Below, in pieces: positions 30,839 to 44,808 of a DNA stretch of 64,000 bases. This DNA comes from Struthio camelus (Eukaryota > Chordata > Aves > Struthioniformes > Struthionidae), in assembly GCF_040807025.1 (NCBI RefSeq), contig NC_090953.1, forward strand, positions 26,854,269-26,918,268. The letters run 5' to 3'. The position numbers were made by a program, and so were the translations under genes. The number at the start of each line of letters is the position of its first letter. Positions within the stretch are counted from its first letter, which is position 1. The notes beneath the pieces were generated by a model that was given only the letters and a program-made list of their open reading frames with translations, was not told where the DNA came from and searched no databases.

Positions 30839-31075
30839 CTTGACCTTCTCTGTGGCCTTTTGCTGTGCTCACTCCAGTGTGGCCTTGTCTCTCTCGTACC
30901 GGGAAGCCCAGAAATGGACACAGCACTCCAGATGTGCTCTCACCAGTGCTGAGCAGAGGGGAAGGATCACACCTCCCTCAGCCTGCTGGCAACGCTCTTC
31001 CTAACGCAGCCCAGGATGCTGCCAGCCGCCTTTGCTGCAAGGGCACGTTGCTGCCTCAAGTGCTGAAGGCCTTCC
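30839..31075 (-). mobile_element. CR1 3' fragment, antisense, truncated by S deletion (U3)
   Basis: Same truncated remnant and junction as U2. Confidence 0.88.
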
Positions 31076-31590
31076 GGGACACAACAGCTCTGCTCTGAAA
31101 TAAGTGCCCGTGAGATACCAAGCTCCTGGGGAGCTGACAGAGCCCCTAACTGCTGGAACCAGAAACATGACGGCACCAGTGGAGTCCCTGCAAGGGCACC
31201 TGGCATGCAGATGCCCAGGGGCTCCTGCAGAGGGAGGAAGGACACTTTGAAGAGCCCTGTTCACTTGCTGCCAGGTGCGGACTGGCCCGAGAGGGAAGGC
31301 AGAGGCAACAGCCCTGAGTCCGCAGAAGAGCTCCACCTACTGCAAAGATGGTGTAACTCGAGCAGCAGTCCCTGCTGGGAGATGTGGGTGGTACAGCTTT
31401 GGGAAGAGTAATGCATGAACTGGGGGACTGAACAGTGACACGGGATGTGGCTTGGTGTTTGGCTGCATGCTTGTAAGTACGAGGCCTTGGTTTGCTCCTG
31501 AGCAGCCCCGGTGCTTCTTGCCTCCAGTGCCTCCTGTAAGTAACCACCTGTCTTAGCAAAAAGAGACAAGGCCCGGACTGTCGGCTCGGC

Positions 31591-32306
31591 AGGCTGGAGA
31601 AACGGGCAGACAGGAGCCGCAGGAAGTTCAGCAAGGCAAAGTGCAACGCCCTGCACCCGGCGAGGAATAACCCCAGGCACCCGGGGAGGAATAACCCCAG
31701 GCGCCAGTACATGGTGGGGGCCGACCTGCTGGAAAGCAGCTTTGCAGAAAAGACCTGGGGGTCCTGGCACCCTACAAGCTGACCACAAGCCAGCAACGTG
31801 CCTTTGTGGCAAAGGCGGCCCACGGTAGGCTGGGCTGCGTGAGGAAGAGTGTTGCCACCAGGTCAAGGGAAGTGGTGCTTTCCCCTCTACTCAGCGCTCC
31901 AGAGGCCACATCTGGAGCGCGGTCTCCAGTTCTGGGCTCCGCAGTGGAAGAAAGAGAGGGCCCTACCGGCACGAGTCCAGCAAAGAGGCACAAGGATGAT
32001 TAGGGGCCTGGAGAACCTCTCATATGAGGAGAGGCTGAGAGAGTCGGGACTGTTGAGCCCGGAGAAGAGAAGGCTCACGGGGCATCTTACCAGTGCGTAT
32101 AACTATCCAACGGGAGGGTCGAACGAAGACAGACCAAGGGAGTGGTGCCCCTCTTCTCGGTGGTGCCCACTGACAGGGCAAGAGTCATCGCACACAAACT
32201 GAACACGGGAAATTCAGCTTGAACGTGAGAAAATGCTTCTTTAGCGTGAGGCTGGCTGAACATTGGAACAGGTGGCCCAGAGAGGTTGTGGATTCTCCAT
32301 CCTTGG
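31591..32306 (+). mobile_element. CR1 ORF2 C-terminal fragment, sense (U3)
   Basis: Copy of the U1 element at 3451-4166. Confidence 0.85.
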
Positions 32307-33065
32307 TTTTCCCTCCTCAGGTTCTGGCAGAGAGAGGTAAGCTCAGGACAGGGGGGAATGCTTTCCTGTGCAGAGCGGGTGGCTAACGGAGGCTGGCGGA
32401 GAAAGAAACACCACCACGAGTCTCCAGCTATGCTGCACAACATCTTTAATGAGCAGGAAGGAAAAAAGGAAAAAAAGCAGCACAGAGACCAAGACACATG
32501 TTTCCTGGGTTGAGTGAGGCACAGAGAATTGCCCGTTTCCCCAGGACAAGCGGCATGCAAAGCGTTTGCCTTTTCCCATTCCAGCTCTACCTTGTGGCAA
32601 TCACATCCTACCTACAGCAATTCCTAACCCCCAAACCGTCCTGCCGTCAGCAGGAGACTCAGCAGAGCGGACGAGCACGAGCTCTTTCTCGAGGAGCTCA
32701 GAGTGCAGCAGAGCCAGAGGCAGCATGGCGAGGCCTGGCTCTGTGAGGTGGAGCTGGGAACTCAGTGCGCTCAGGCCTCCAGCCCTTTCAAGACCCCCAC
32801 CAGATCAGCCTTTCTTTTCTTTCCTCATCTTTCTCTGTGCCCTCCAAATCCAGTTCTAGCTGCATGTCCCCGAGGGGCCTGCGGCTGGTTTTCTTAAAAT
32901 GCACAACAAGCGTTACATCTCACCTTAAGGCTGGATTTGAGGGCCTGGCAGCAAAGATTTGCCTAACCCACTGCTTATTGCCCCAGGTCCGGGCACTAAG
33001 GACAAGGACAAGGCTGGGCGTGCAGACGTGAGCATGGGGAGTCCAGCAGTGGTGTGCATGATGCA

Positions 33066-33137
33066 GGGGGTGTAGCTCAGTGGGAGAGCATTTGACTGCA
33101 GATCAAGAGGTCCCTGGTTCAACTCCAGGTGCCCCCT
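33066..33137 (+). tRNA. tRNA-Cys(GCA) (U3)
   Basis: Identical cloverleaf to the other units, with anticodon GCA and TTTT at 33148-33151. Confidence 0.96.
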
Positions 33138-33662
33138 CCACTGCTGCTTTTCTTCCTGGAGCTTCTCCTGTGCCTTGGCGGCCTGCTTCCCCATCCCTCA
33201 GTGGGAAGGCTGTGGGGGACAGACACCTGTTCAAAGAGAAAGCCAGGAGCAAAGGCATTTCTCCAAAGGCCCTTTCCTGCACTCAGTCCTTTCCCCAGGG
33301 CAGGCAGTGAGGTGGCATTGTTGCGCGAACAGGAAACTTTCGCACAGCAGCTCCATCTCCTGTGAATAACCACACACACATATACACGCACCCACCCCGC
33401 TGCCATCCCTCCCACCATCCCCCGCGAGGACAGCATTATATCTCAAACCTTGACTATGACTTGTACAGTAAATACATGAAATACAGGGTGTCCACTTAAG
33501 AGAGCAACAGCACAAAGAATGAGGTAGTCATAGTTAAATTTAGCTTGGAAGGCAGCTTACAGGTCTGTAGTCCAACCTCCAGTTCCGGGCAGGGCTGACT
33601 GCAGAGTTACTTGAGGCTGCCTGTGGCCTTGTCCAGTTGAGGTCTGAAAACCCCAGTGAGGG

Positions 33663-35730
33663 AGAATCACAGAATCACAGAATGGTTTAGGTTGGAAGGG
33701 ACCTCTGGAGATCATCTAGTCCAACCTCCCTGCTCAAGCAGGGTCCTCTAGAGCATATTGCCCAGGATCACATCCGGACGGGTTTTGAATATCTCCAGCG
33801 AAGGAGACTCCACTGCCTCGCTGGGCAACCTCTTCCAGTGCTCTGTCACCCTCCCAGTGAAGAAGTTTTTTTCTCAGATTCAGATGGAACTTCCTGTGGT
33901 TCAGTTTCTGCCCGTTGCCTCTTGTCCTGCTGCTGGGCACCACGGAGAAGAGGCTGGCCTCATCCTCTTGACACCCCCCTTCAGATACTTATACACGTTG
34001 ATCAGATCACCTCTCAGTCTTCTCTTCTCCAGACTGAACAGGCCCAGCTCTCGCAGTCTTTCTTCCTAGGAGAGGTGCTCCAGTCCCCTCACCATCTTTG
34101 TAGCCCTCCGCTGGACTCTCTCCAGTAGCGCCATGTCTCTCTTGTACTGGGGAGCCCAGAATTGGGCACAGTACTCCAGGTGAGGCCTCCCCAGGGCTGA
34201 GGAGAGGGGCAGGATCACCTCCCTCCACCTGCTGGCAACACTCTGCCTCATGCACCCCAGGATACCATTGGCCTTCTTGGCCACAAGCCCACGTTGCTGG
34301 CTCATGCTTAACTTGTTTAACCTGAGGACTGGAAGAACCACTCCCAGGTCCTTCTCGGCAGAGCTACTTTCCAGCAGGTCAACCCCCAGCCTGTACTGCT
34401 GCATGGGATTATTTCTCCCGAGGTGCAGGACCTTGCACTTGCCTTTGCTGAACTTCAGGAGGTTCCTCTCCGCCCAGCTCTCCAGCCTGCCCTGGTCCCT
34501 CGGAATGGCAGCACTGCCTTCTGGTGTGTCAGCCACTCCCCCCAGTTTAGTATCCTCAGCAAACTTGCTGCGGGTGCACTCTGTCCCTTCCTCCAGGTCA
34601 TTGAGGAATATATTGAACAAGACTGGACCCAGGACTGACCCCCTAGCCAGTGGGGCACCACTAGCTACACGCCTCCAACTTGACTCTGCGCCATTCACCA
34701 CAACCCTCCGAGCTCGGCCATCCAGCCAGTTCTCAATCCACCTCACCGTCCACTCCTCTAGCCCACACTTGCTGAGTTTACCTACGAGGATGTGATGGGA
34801 GACAGTGTCAAAAGCCTTGCTGAAGTCCAGGTAGACAGCATCCACTGCTCTCCCCTCATCTACCCAGCCGGTCATCCCATCCTAGAAGGCTATCAGATTG
34901 GTCAAGCATGATTTCCCTTTGGTGAATCCATGCTGACTACTCCTGATCACCTTCTTGTCCTCCAGATGCTTAGTGAGGACCTCCAGGAGGAGCTGTTCCA
35001 TCACCTTTCCTGGGATGGAGGGGAGGCTGACAGGCCTGTAGTTCCCTGGCTCCTCCTTCTTGCCCTTTTGGAAGGCTGGGGTGACATTGGCTTTCTTCCA
35101 GTCCTCAGGCACCTCTCCTGATCTCCAGGACCTCTCCAAGATGATGGAGAGTGGCCTAGCCATAACATCCGCCAGCTCTCTCAGCACTCGCGGATGCATC
35201 CCGTCAGGACCCACGGATTTATGGAGGTCAAGTTTGGACAAAAGATCTCTAACCTGATCCTCCTCCTCCACCAAGGGGGAGTCTTCCTTTCTCCAGCCTT
35301 CCTCTCTTGTCCCCAGGGTCTGGAATTCCTGAGGGCTGGCCTTAGCAGTGAAGACTGAAGCAAAGGCAGCATTCAGTAACTCTGCCTTCTCTATTTCCTT
35401 TGTTACCAGGGCACCCGCCCCATTCAGCAGCGGGCCCACCTTGGCCCTAGTCTTCCTCTTGCTAGTGATGTATTTGAAGAAGCCCTTCTTGTTGTCCTTG
35501 GCATCCCTTGCCAGATTTCATTCCAACTGGGCCTTAGCCTTCCTCGTCGCATCCCTGCACACTCTGACAGCGTCCCTGTATTCCTCCCAAGTGGCCTGTC
35601 CCCTTTTCCACATTCTGTAGACTTCCTTCTTCTGTTGGAGTTCTGCCAGGAGCTCCTTGCTCATCCATGCAGGTCTCCTGCCCGCTTTGCTCGACTCGAA
35701 TCTGCCTGTTCCAGGAGGAAACCACACCCA
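33663..35730 (-). mobile_element. CR1 LINE, 5'-truncated antisense copy (U3)
   Basis: Copy of the U1 element at 5523-7590, with the same tail repeats and lesions. Confidence 0.93.
34066..35727 (-). pseudogene. CR1 ORF2 reverse transcriptase remnant (U3)
   Basis: Same stops (35518-35520, 34882-34884, 34066-34068) and FAED motif as in U1. Confidence 0.9.
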
Positions 35731-36160
35731 CCATGCTTTTTTTCCCCTCTTCTGATATCAAATCAGAATTTCCCTTGTTGCAGCTTGTTCCCATTGTCTC
35801 CTGTCCTTTCCTTGTGCACCTGTAAGAAGGAGGCGGCCTCTGTCTTCCCGAGGGTTCAGCCAGTAGATCTGGCCCGAGGAACTCCCCTTGCTCTTTCACC
35901 ACACCTGCAGTGAGCCCAGAGGCCCTGTTGCTCTTTGGGGACTGCAGGGGCACAAATCCCACCAAGCCCCGAGCCAGTTTAGGGAGCTGATCTGACCTGA
36001 CCCTAGGGGCTCTCCTTGCCTCCTTCACCACAAGCCATGGGCTTCTCTGAGGGGCACAGACTGGAGAGCACAGCATGCAGAGAAGGATGTCCAGGAGGAA
36101 AGTCCTGGCCCGAGGCTCTCCACTGCCAGCCGGGGAAAGGAAAAGAGGCAGCGACAAGCT

Positions 36161-36243
36161 TGTCAGGAGTGGGATTCGAACCCACGCCTCCCACGGAGAC
36201 TGCGACCTGAACGCAGCGCCTTAGACCGCTCGGCCACCCTGAC
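36161..36243 (-). tRNA. tRNA-Leu(CAG) (U3)
   Basis: Identical to the U1 gene. The terminator TTTT is read on the minus strand at 36144-36141. Confidence 0.96.
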
Positions 36244-38700
36244 CCCTCTGCCAACCTTGGCTCAGCTCCTGCCCTGAAGGCTGTCCCCTCTGCAGCGTGT
36301 CTCTGGCTGTCTCTCCCCAGGAAACAGGGGGTTTGGTTCCTGATGTTTCCCGCCCCGCAGCCTTCCTGCTGGCCCCAGTTCTGCCCCTGCTCTCCTCTTC
36401 CTGCCCGCCTCCAAAGCCAGCCTGGCTGGGGGCTGGGGAAGGGCAAGCTGGGCAGAACCTGGTGGGTCAGGAAGCACCACCTCCCCAGCTCCGCTGCCAG
36501 CAGGACGGCGTCCTGCGGTGGGCTCAGACCACCAGCCTTGGGGTGCCCTCTCTGCTGGTGCCACAGAGCTGCCCATGCGGGGCCTCTCAGGGCCACCTTT
36601 TCCTGCCTCAGAAATGTCCCAGCCCCCTGGATGCTCTGGGTGGGCGGGGGCAGTGTGTTAGGGCTGGGAGTGTAGATTAGGCACCATGGACAGCCCCCCC
36701 GCCTGGCTCTGGGTTTTCCTGTGTGGCCATCCCCTCCCCACACAGCTTGGGGTGCAAATGGAGCCTGTGGGCACATCTCCCTTCTTGCACTGTAAAGGAA
36801 CACTGCCAAGGCCCCCTCCCCACCTCCTGCCCCCGCCCACCCATGCGCGCGCGCACACACACACGCACACGCTTGCAGAGACTGTACAGGCAAGCTTGGC
36901 TCAACGAGAGCGATTATCACTAGCGACTCCTGAAACGGTGAGCCCTGCTATTACGGGATAAGGCCATGCTACGGCTGTGCCAGTCCCACAAGTAGCTGCT
37001 GCTGAAAGGGATGGCCACATGCCCCTCTGTCCCAATCCCACCTTGTCCCTCACGCTGGCTCTGACACTCTCCTGACAGGGAGCTGGTGTAGAGGGTGATG
37101 CTGGTTGGGAACCATTGATTTACGTGGGGAGTTACTTTCTCCCGGTGCAGCTCCGTGAAGCTGCACTCATCATGGGCCCACATAAGCACCGGAGAAAGCA
37201 CGAGGGAAGCAGAGAGAGGACATGGCCAGAAACAGAGCGGCTTTCGCCTCTGCAGGGCGCTTTCCTGTCCAGCTGGCTTTTCTGCAGGGCCAAACACCGT
37301 GCGCTGGGTGAGCAAGCGAGTGAGCCACGCTTTCAGACAAGCCCTGACTTGCGCATGCACAAAATATGCTCTGCTAGCCTCAAACATCTCCGCAAGCCGA
37401 CAGGAAACTGCGGGCTTACTGACCTCCTGCTGCCTCAGGATGTGGGTCTGGGTGCCCCCCTGGTTATGCAAGTGGGAGGCCACCGGACCCCTTGACACAG
37501 GCACCATGGTGGCAGGTCAGGGGCCAGCTCCGTTAGGCTCTCTGCAGCTGAATTTACAACAGCTGGAGCACTGCAGGCCACTCTGCAGAACCAAGAAATG
37601 GAGGGGAACAGCTTCCAAGAAGTGGCTTTTTGTGCGGTATCTGTCACTGTTTTCCTGTACTGTAGACAAAACCAAGGTGGAAAGAGAGGGGCACCTTCAG
37701 AGCTTCTTTAAAAGCTTTTCACCATTCAGACCCCGTGCTGCTCCAGCCTCTTAGAGGAGGAGCCTGAGTGTCCGGGAGCAGCAAGCGCCGGCTGATCCCT
37801 AAGGGATGGGGAGCCGGGTGCGATAACACGACTGGCTGGGCAAGGACCTTGCCTGCCAGGGTCCCTTCCCACCGCCACCAAGCCAGGCAAACAGGGCAGG
37901 CCTGGAGATGCTAGCGAGGCTCAGCAAAGAGTACAGATCACCAGGGAAGTTCACCTGGTGATGAGGCAGGTCCGAGGTCAAGCTGGGAAGTAAATCTGCA
38001 GCTCAGGGTCAGGGTCAGAATCGGGTCTGGCAAGGGTGGTGAGGGTCAGACGCAGTCCAGTGATCACCAGGCAGGTCCATGGTGAAAAGGCAGGTCTGAG
38101 GTCAGGCTGGGACGTCAGACCGCGGGTCAGTGTCCAGATCAATGGGGTCCATGGCTAGGCAGGGACATGGCCGTGACAGAGCCAGAGACTAGTACTCCCA
38201 CAACATAGCGCAGCCAGAGGAAAGGCCTAGGGCTGAGCTTAAATGGGGCTCCTGGGCCCACAGGAAGAGGGTGCATGGTGGTGGGGGGGGGAGGTCCGAG
38301 CTGAGGCTGGTCAGGGCACTGAAGCCTATCAGTGCCCTCAGGGCTGTGACAGAGGGGGTCCCTCTCTCTGCTCAGCAGTGCCAGGAGCAGGCAGAAAGAG
38401 GGCCCAGCATAGCCCCGTGGTCTCATTGAACAGTCTCCCAAGGCCACCCTCCCACTGCTCTCCAAGAACCCAGAAACTCAGCGCAGTGACTCAGAAAAAT
38501 CCAGCTCTGCCCTTGGAGAATATAGGTGTCTTTCTCTCCCTGGGAATGGAGAGAAAAGTGTGACTTGGAGCTGTGATTTGATTTCAGCACACCTGAGCTC
38601 TGTATTCTTGCTCTGGACAAGCCAACATGCTGTCACGGTGCTCCTGAGTCATGGCAAGAGTACGCATGTCTTTCCCACCGGCAGGCGCCACACAGGCAAG

Positions 38701-39470
38701 TGTGGGACTCCGGATGGTGTAGCCCATAGAAGAGGGGTTTGCTCTGGGGTGCTCCCCAGGAGTTAGCGAACCCCAGGTGCACCATGGCTGTGGGGTTGCT
38801 GCACCCTGGGGGCACACCCTCTAACCACCCCATGATTGACAAGACCACATAAAGGAGAAGTGACACCGCAGACCCACACCACAAACATCTAGGGGCTGTG
38901 GAGCCATCCCCCACAGAACGACCTGTTACTGGGCGTACCGTTACCAACAATTGCTACCCATGCTGGGTACGAGGGCTGGGCTGGGCACGAGGTTACCTGT
39001 TGGTATGCACTCTGCTATTGACTAGAGCCATACAGCTTTTGTATACCTGTGGGCTGGCGTTGTTTCGACTGGGTGTAAAAGAGAGGAAGCCCCATGGGTT
39101 TGTTGCGGACTTGGACCCATGGTCCGCTGGCCTGCAGACCCGAGGACCCACCCGTCAGTGGGGATGCCCCTAATGTCAACAGCGTGGTGAGGAGAATCCG
39201 GGGAAAACTGTACCGGAGGGGTGGCCCGTGAGGGGCGAGAGCGGTCACCGTACCACCGTGCACCCGTGATTTAACCGTACAGCTCTGATAAGTATATGTA
39301 CTTTCAGTTCTGTTATATTTCTCGCTATACTACACTGCACTTTTAGCTTTGTTATAACCTCCCATCTCTAATAAATTCTCACCCTTGACAAATGACAATC
39401 TCCCCGGTTCAGCGCAGCTAACTCGGGAATCCGAAAGAATCCCAGACACCCCTCTAGTGGTGCGTCACAC
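38701..39470 (+). mobile_element. Candidate solo LTR (U3)
   Basis: Copy of the tentative LTR at 10561-11330, with AATAAA at 39370-39375. Confidence 0.35.
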
Positions 39471-39826
39471 CCACGCGCTTTGAAGGCTGATGAACTGAGA
39501 AGCCAAAGACTTTGCCCGCAATGCCGCCCCATGGCCAGTTCCTGGGGAAGCAAGAGGGCTTCCTTCTGCCTTGGTTGGGGACTGGAGGGCTGCGTAGGGA
39601 GGGCTCTACCACAGTAACCCCCGGAGGGAGGCTGTGGCAGTCTGAAGGAGTGTGTGGGGGGGGGGGGGGAAGGGGCTGGGGAGTCAAAGAGAAAGGACAG
39701 GACATGAGCCAAGCGCTGAGCAACGACTGAGCTCCAGTTCCTGTGGGGAAGAGGCTCACTTGCTGCCGTGGTGCAGAGGAGGGAGGAGAGTGCAGCGCTC
39801 TCTGGGAGCTGGGAATTCGTGGAACG

Positions 39827-40000
39827 AGACAGACTGGAAGGGATCTCCGGAGGCCTCTAATTCAACTGCCCGCTCAAAGCAGGACTAGTGCCAAAGCTGG
39901 AGCCGGTCGCTCAGTGCCTGGCCCTGACACATTTTGAATTTGCTCTCCACGGAAGGAGAGTCCAAACTTCTCTGGGCACCTGCTCCACACAGCTTCAATG
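39827..40000 (-). mobile_element. Short CR1-like 3' fragment, antisense (U3)
   Basis: Copy of the U1 fragment at 11690-11863. Confidence 0.6.
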
Positions 40001-40002
40001 CT

Positions 40003-42011
40003 CACTGAGTTAACGCTGCAGTTAACAACTGGCTGCACCGCTGGTGTTGGCAGCAGGGTTTTGGTTTCTATGACCGTGGGACCCTGTTTGAAGATCTGAT
40101 GGAGAGAGCTGATGGAGAGAGCTGATGGAGAGAGCTGGGATCCACCTCACCAAGTGGGGCATGCGTGTCTTTGCCAACAGGTTGACCAGCCTGGCAAGGA
40201 GGGCTTTAAACTAGGCAAGATGGGGGAAGGGGAGTGTTATAGAGACAGGATAGTCAGTAAAACACTGCTCAAGTCAGGATGCCTCCAGCGGGTGCATGCA
40301 GCCAGGGGCACAGCGCGGGACATGGCTATGGAGCATCCTCTTGCACCTCTCCTGAGAAGCCTGCATGCCCCATTTGGCTCTCTGAAATGCCTGTACACCA
40401 ATGCACGCGGCATGGGGAATCAGCAGGAAGAATTAGAGATCTGTGTGCGGTTGCAGGGCCAGGATCTCGTTGCAGTTACAGAGACGTGGTGCGATAGCAC
40501 ACGTGACTGGAATGCTGTCATGGATGGCTATGCACTTTTTAGGAAAGATGGCTATGCACTTTTTAGGAAAGACAGGCTAGGAAGGCGAGGTGCTGTGGAG
40601 TTACTCTTTATGTGAGGGAGCAACTAGAATGTCTGGAGCTCTGCCTCGGGGTGGATGAAGAGCAAGCTGAGAGCTTATGGGTAAGGATTAAAGGGCAGGC
40701 TAACATGGGTGACACTGTTGTGGGGGTTTACTACAGGCCACCTGATCAGGAAGAAGTAGTCAATGGGGCCTTCTACAGACAGCTGGAAGTAGCCTCACGA
40801 TCAGAGGCCCTGGTTCTCCCGGGAGACTTCAACCACCCTGACATCTGCTGGGAAGAGAGCACAGCTAGGCACAAACAGTCGAGGAGGGTCCTGCAGAGCA
40901 CTGATGATAACTTCTTGACACAGGTGGTGGAGACGCCAACAAGGAGAGGTGTGCTGCTTGACCTTGTGCTAACAAACAAAGGAGGCCTGGTTGGATCTGT
41001 GAAGGCTGGGGGCAGCCTTGGCTGTAGTGGAGTTCAGGCTCCTACGAGGAGGAAGCAGGGCAATAAGTAATATAAGTCAGATCACAACCCTGGACTTCAG
41101 GAGAGCTAACTTTGGCCTCTTCAGGGACCTCCTCAGGGGAATCTCATGGGGTAGGGCCCTAGCAGGAAGAGGGGTCCAGGAGAGCCGGTTAATATTCAAG
41201 CATCGTTTCCTCCAGGCTCAAGACGGGTGCATCCCTCTTGAGTAGGAAGTCCAGCAAAGTGGGCAGGAGACCTGCATGGATGAGCAAGGAGCTCCTGGCA
41301 GAACTCCAACAGAAGAAGGAAGTCTACAGAATGTGGAAAAGGGGACAGGCCACTTGGGAGGAATACAGGGACGTTGTCAGAGTGTGCAGGGATGCGACGA
41401 GGAAGGCTAAGGCCCAGTTGGAATGAAATCTGGCAAGGGATGCCAAGGACAACCAGAAGGGCTTCTTCAACTACATCCTGGAGGTCCTCACTGAGCATGT
41501 GGAGGACAAGGAGGTGATCAGGAGTAGTCAGCACGGGTTCACCAAAGGGAAATCATGCTTGACCTTCTCTGATGGCCTGACTGGCTGGGTAGATGAGGGC
41601 AGAGCAGTGGATGCTGTCTCCCTGCACTTCAGCAAGGCTTCTGACACTGTCTCCCATCACTTTCTCATAGGTAAACTCAGCAAGTGTGGATTGGATGAGT
41701 GGACAGTGAGGTGGCCTGAGGACCGGCTGGATGGCCGAGCTCAGAGGGTTGTGGTCAGTGGCACAGAGGCCTGTAGCTCGCACTGTCCCGCAGGGGTCAG
41801 TCCTGGGTCCAGTCCTGTTCAACGTATTCATCGATGACCTGGACGAAGGCACAGAGTGCACCCGCAGCAAGTTTGCTGAGGATACTAAACTGTGGGGGAG
41901 TGGCTGACACACCAGAAGGCAGTGCTGCCGTTCCGAGGGACCAGGACAGGCTGGAGAGCTGGGCGGAGAGGAACCTCCTGAAGTTCAACAAAGGCAAGGG
42001 CAGGGTCCTGC
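40003..42011 (+). mobile_element. CR1 LINE, 3'-truncated sense copy (U3)
   Basis: Copy of the U1 element at 11866-13874 with the same duplications and lesions. It carries G instead of A at 41694, a state shared only with U4. Confidence 0.9.
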
Positions 42012-42373
42012 CATCAGGAAGCTGTGGATTTAGCTCCCTGAAGGGAAGGGAGAAACAGCTTTGTGCCCAGGACACCCACACTCTTGTGGGGGGACCTCTC
42101 TGTGGTCCACTGCCTGTGAACCACAGCAGTCTCTGCCCCTCGGGGGCACTTTTGGAGGCCTGGATGCTAAGAAAGCAAAGGAGAAGGTGGGAGAAGATGC
42201 TGAGAAAGCAAAGGAGAACGCAGGAGGAGCACAGACAAGGGGCTGAGGAGTGGCACAGCCACCAACCAGCCCTGGCCAGAGACCTGGAGCGCAGCACTGC
42301 GGGGAGTGCTGGTGCACGTGCCCAAAGTGAGAGGCCCCACCTCTCAGGGGGGCGGGGTGGGGCAAAAGGGCCA

Positions 42374-42445
42374 TAGCAGAGGATGGTTTCGATCCATCGA
42401 CCTCTGGGTTATGGGCCCAGCACACTTCCGCTGCGCCACTCTGCT
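42374..42445 (-). tRNA. Initiator tRNA-Met(CAU) (U3)
   Basis: Identical to the U1 gene. The terminator TTTT is read on the minus strand at 42367-42364. Confidence 0.96.
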
Positions 42446-44154
42446 CCCCCCAGCAGCTTTGTGGGGAGATGGCAGGGCCCTCCCTGCCACTCCCAGGCAC
42501 TGACCGTGCCAGCTCTTGGGCTCGGGGGGTTGCCGTTCCTCCTGCCTGGGCCTGGTCCCACGGAGGAAAAAAGTCTCCCCCGGGAAGCCCCAAGGCCGTG
42601 GGCCCGGGCTGAAGCCGCCTTGGTTTGCCCTTATGACGCCATCTCCTGCCTGGCACAGACCCAGGGGAAAGCGGGGAGTTTGTGTTTGCCCAACTGAGCT
42701 GCCTCTGCAGGGGAGGACAGAAACCCCAGAGCCAGGGGGCAGCCTGCCTGCCTGCATTGTGCTGGGAGCGCTTGCTTCCCAACGAGTGGATGAGTGTCTG
42801 ATGCTCTCCTAGCCAGGAAAAGGCTCCCCTCCACCTGGAGTCACGTGCCTCTCCTGCACACAGTGCTTTCCTTGTGCAGGCTTGGTGAGCCCTGGGAGCC
42901 CCCGGTGGCTTTCTGCCCTGGAGAGGCAGGTTCCACCTCTGCTGGTGACCTGCTGCTGACACACTTCCTCAGAGCCGCTGCCCAGGCCAAGCCTGAAGAG
43001 CTGCGCTAGAGTGACCCCTGAGCCCAATGGATGCTCTCTTGCTGCCATCCCAAGGACGTTTTGGGCACCTCCATTTCAGTCCGCAGCAAGGGAAGGAGGA
43101 AGCCCCAAACCAAGTCAACCCTGCTGGCCCCTTGCTGCCCCACATGACTGAGTTGTGGCAGGGCACCCTGCCAAGGGGGAAAGCCCCATCACCTGGAAGG
43201 ACTCAGGGACTGGCTCTGTCTCTTGCAAACTGCCCTGTGCTCACCAAAGACAGCAGCTGCGGTGCTTTAGTGCAAACCAGTGCTGGAGGAAGTAGGAGCA
43301 GGGAGGGCAGAGGAAGGCAGGAGTTAAGTGATGTTAGGAAGGAACTGGTGCAGGCTAGAGCAACGATTCCCAGGCGCTTTCCTGGCAGTGCCCTCTTTCC
43401 CAGGGCCCTGGACTTCTCTGCCTTGACAAAGCTCTGCTTCAGATGTGCCTTCCAGGCCCACCTGCCGTGCAGGCGTGTCAGGGCTCCTTGGCCTTGCTGG
43501 TGAGCTGACTGGCAGCTGTGTCCAACGCGGTGTCCCCACAGCTGTGTTCAACACGGTGTCCAGGCTCTCTGGCCTGGGGCCCAGAGGTGCGCCCCCTCCC
43601 CACGGAGCCCATAGTCTTCCTGGGTGGGAAGGAAACCCAGGCCTCCTGCATGTGCAGGAACCAGAGGAGCGCAGAGCTGGGCACTGCTTCCTCTCAGGCT
43701 GACGCAAGGGGAAGGAAAAATATCACTGTGGATGCCTGTTCCTGCATAGCAGCAGGGAAATAAGACTGTAAGGAGTATAATTACCCCAGAATGTCTTTGT
43801 CCAGGATTTCCCCAGCTCTGCTTCCTCCCCAGGGCTGGGCATCTGGTGGCACCTTCTGTCCAGTCCGCCTCACTCCACAGCAGGCACTGGGAGGTAAGTG
43901 AGACACTTCCCCTGGAGTCCCAGGTGTGGTGCCTCTGTTGGGGTGTATTGCAGCCCTCATGTTCCTGCCTGCTGTCCACGTCTGAATGCGCTCGTCTGTG
44001 GGTCTGTGCGTGCCCAGCTGTGGTGTGTCCAAAGAGTGCAAAGGAGAACTCCCCCCCCCCCCATCCCCCTAGTGCAGCCTGGCCCTGGAACTCGCAGCAG
44101 GCCGGACGAGTTGCACAGGGCACGTGATCACTGCTGCTGAGAGGTTTGGGGCAG

Positions 44155-44236
44155 GAAGCTGTGGCCGAGTGGGGAAGGCGATGGACGTGAAACGCATGGG
44201 GGTTTCCCTGCGCAGGTTCGAATCCTGCCAACTATG
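44155..44236 (+). pseudogene. tRNA-Ser(UGA) pseudogene (U4)
   Basis: Same sequence and defects as the U1 copy. Confidence 0.85.
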
Positions 44237-44736
44237 GGGCACCTGTCCCCTTTTGGGCTGCCTGGAGCGACCAGGCTCCAGCCCTGGACAAAGCCTCACA
44301 GCCACAGTCCCTCCAGCTGAACAGCGTGCCCGGTGAACCCTCCATCCCTCTAGTCACCCTCAGCTTCCCCCCAGAGTCGCCAGGGCGCGTGCAAACCCCC
44401 TCTCTCCTTTCCCAGCCACACAGGCTCACACCTTTCCTGACAGAGACATGCTCTCCTCTGGGGACGGATGGATTTTCTTCTCAGGGGCATGTTTTTCCCA
44501 CGGGGCCAGAGCTGAGATGCACGTGCTTCTGTGATGGGAAGGGAGGCATCCTTTGTGGAAACTTCTGCAAGTTTTTGCAGCATCAGGAGAAGAGGCAGGG
44601 GCAGGGCAATGCTGCTTCCTATTCTTTTTCCTTCTGCTGCATCTTTCTCCCCTCTCAGACTCCCGGGATAGTCTTGAAAGCTCAGCGAGGGTCAGAGAGT
44701 GCCTGGGACGAGCAGGAGGCAGGCATAGGTCTGCGT

Positions 44737-44808
44737 GCGTTGGTGGTATAGTGGTGAGCATAGCTGCCTTCCAAGCAGTTGACCCGGGTTCGATTCCTGG
44801 CCAACGCA
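44737..44808 (+). tRNA. tRNA-Gly(UCC), L-type (U4)
   Basis: Identical to the U1 gene, with a fully paired acceptor and one T-stem wobble. TTTT at 44816-44819. Confidence 0.96.

Larger units (their letters stand above)
29218..43284 (+). repeat. Macrosatellite unit U3, short (S) type, 14,067 bp
   Basis: Third tandem copy. It has the same S-type rearrangement and linked substitutions as U2 in its left part. Its right part carries the other haplotype: C at 38679, a 14-G tract at 39656 and a G in the CR1 remnant near 41694, shared with U4. The 3-bp G-tract difference explains the length difference from U2. Confidence 0.98.
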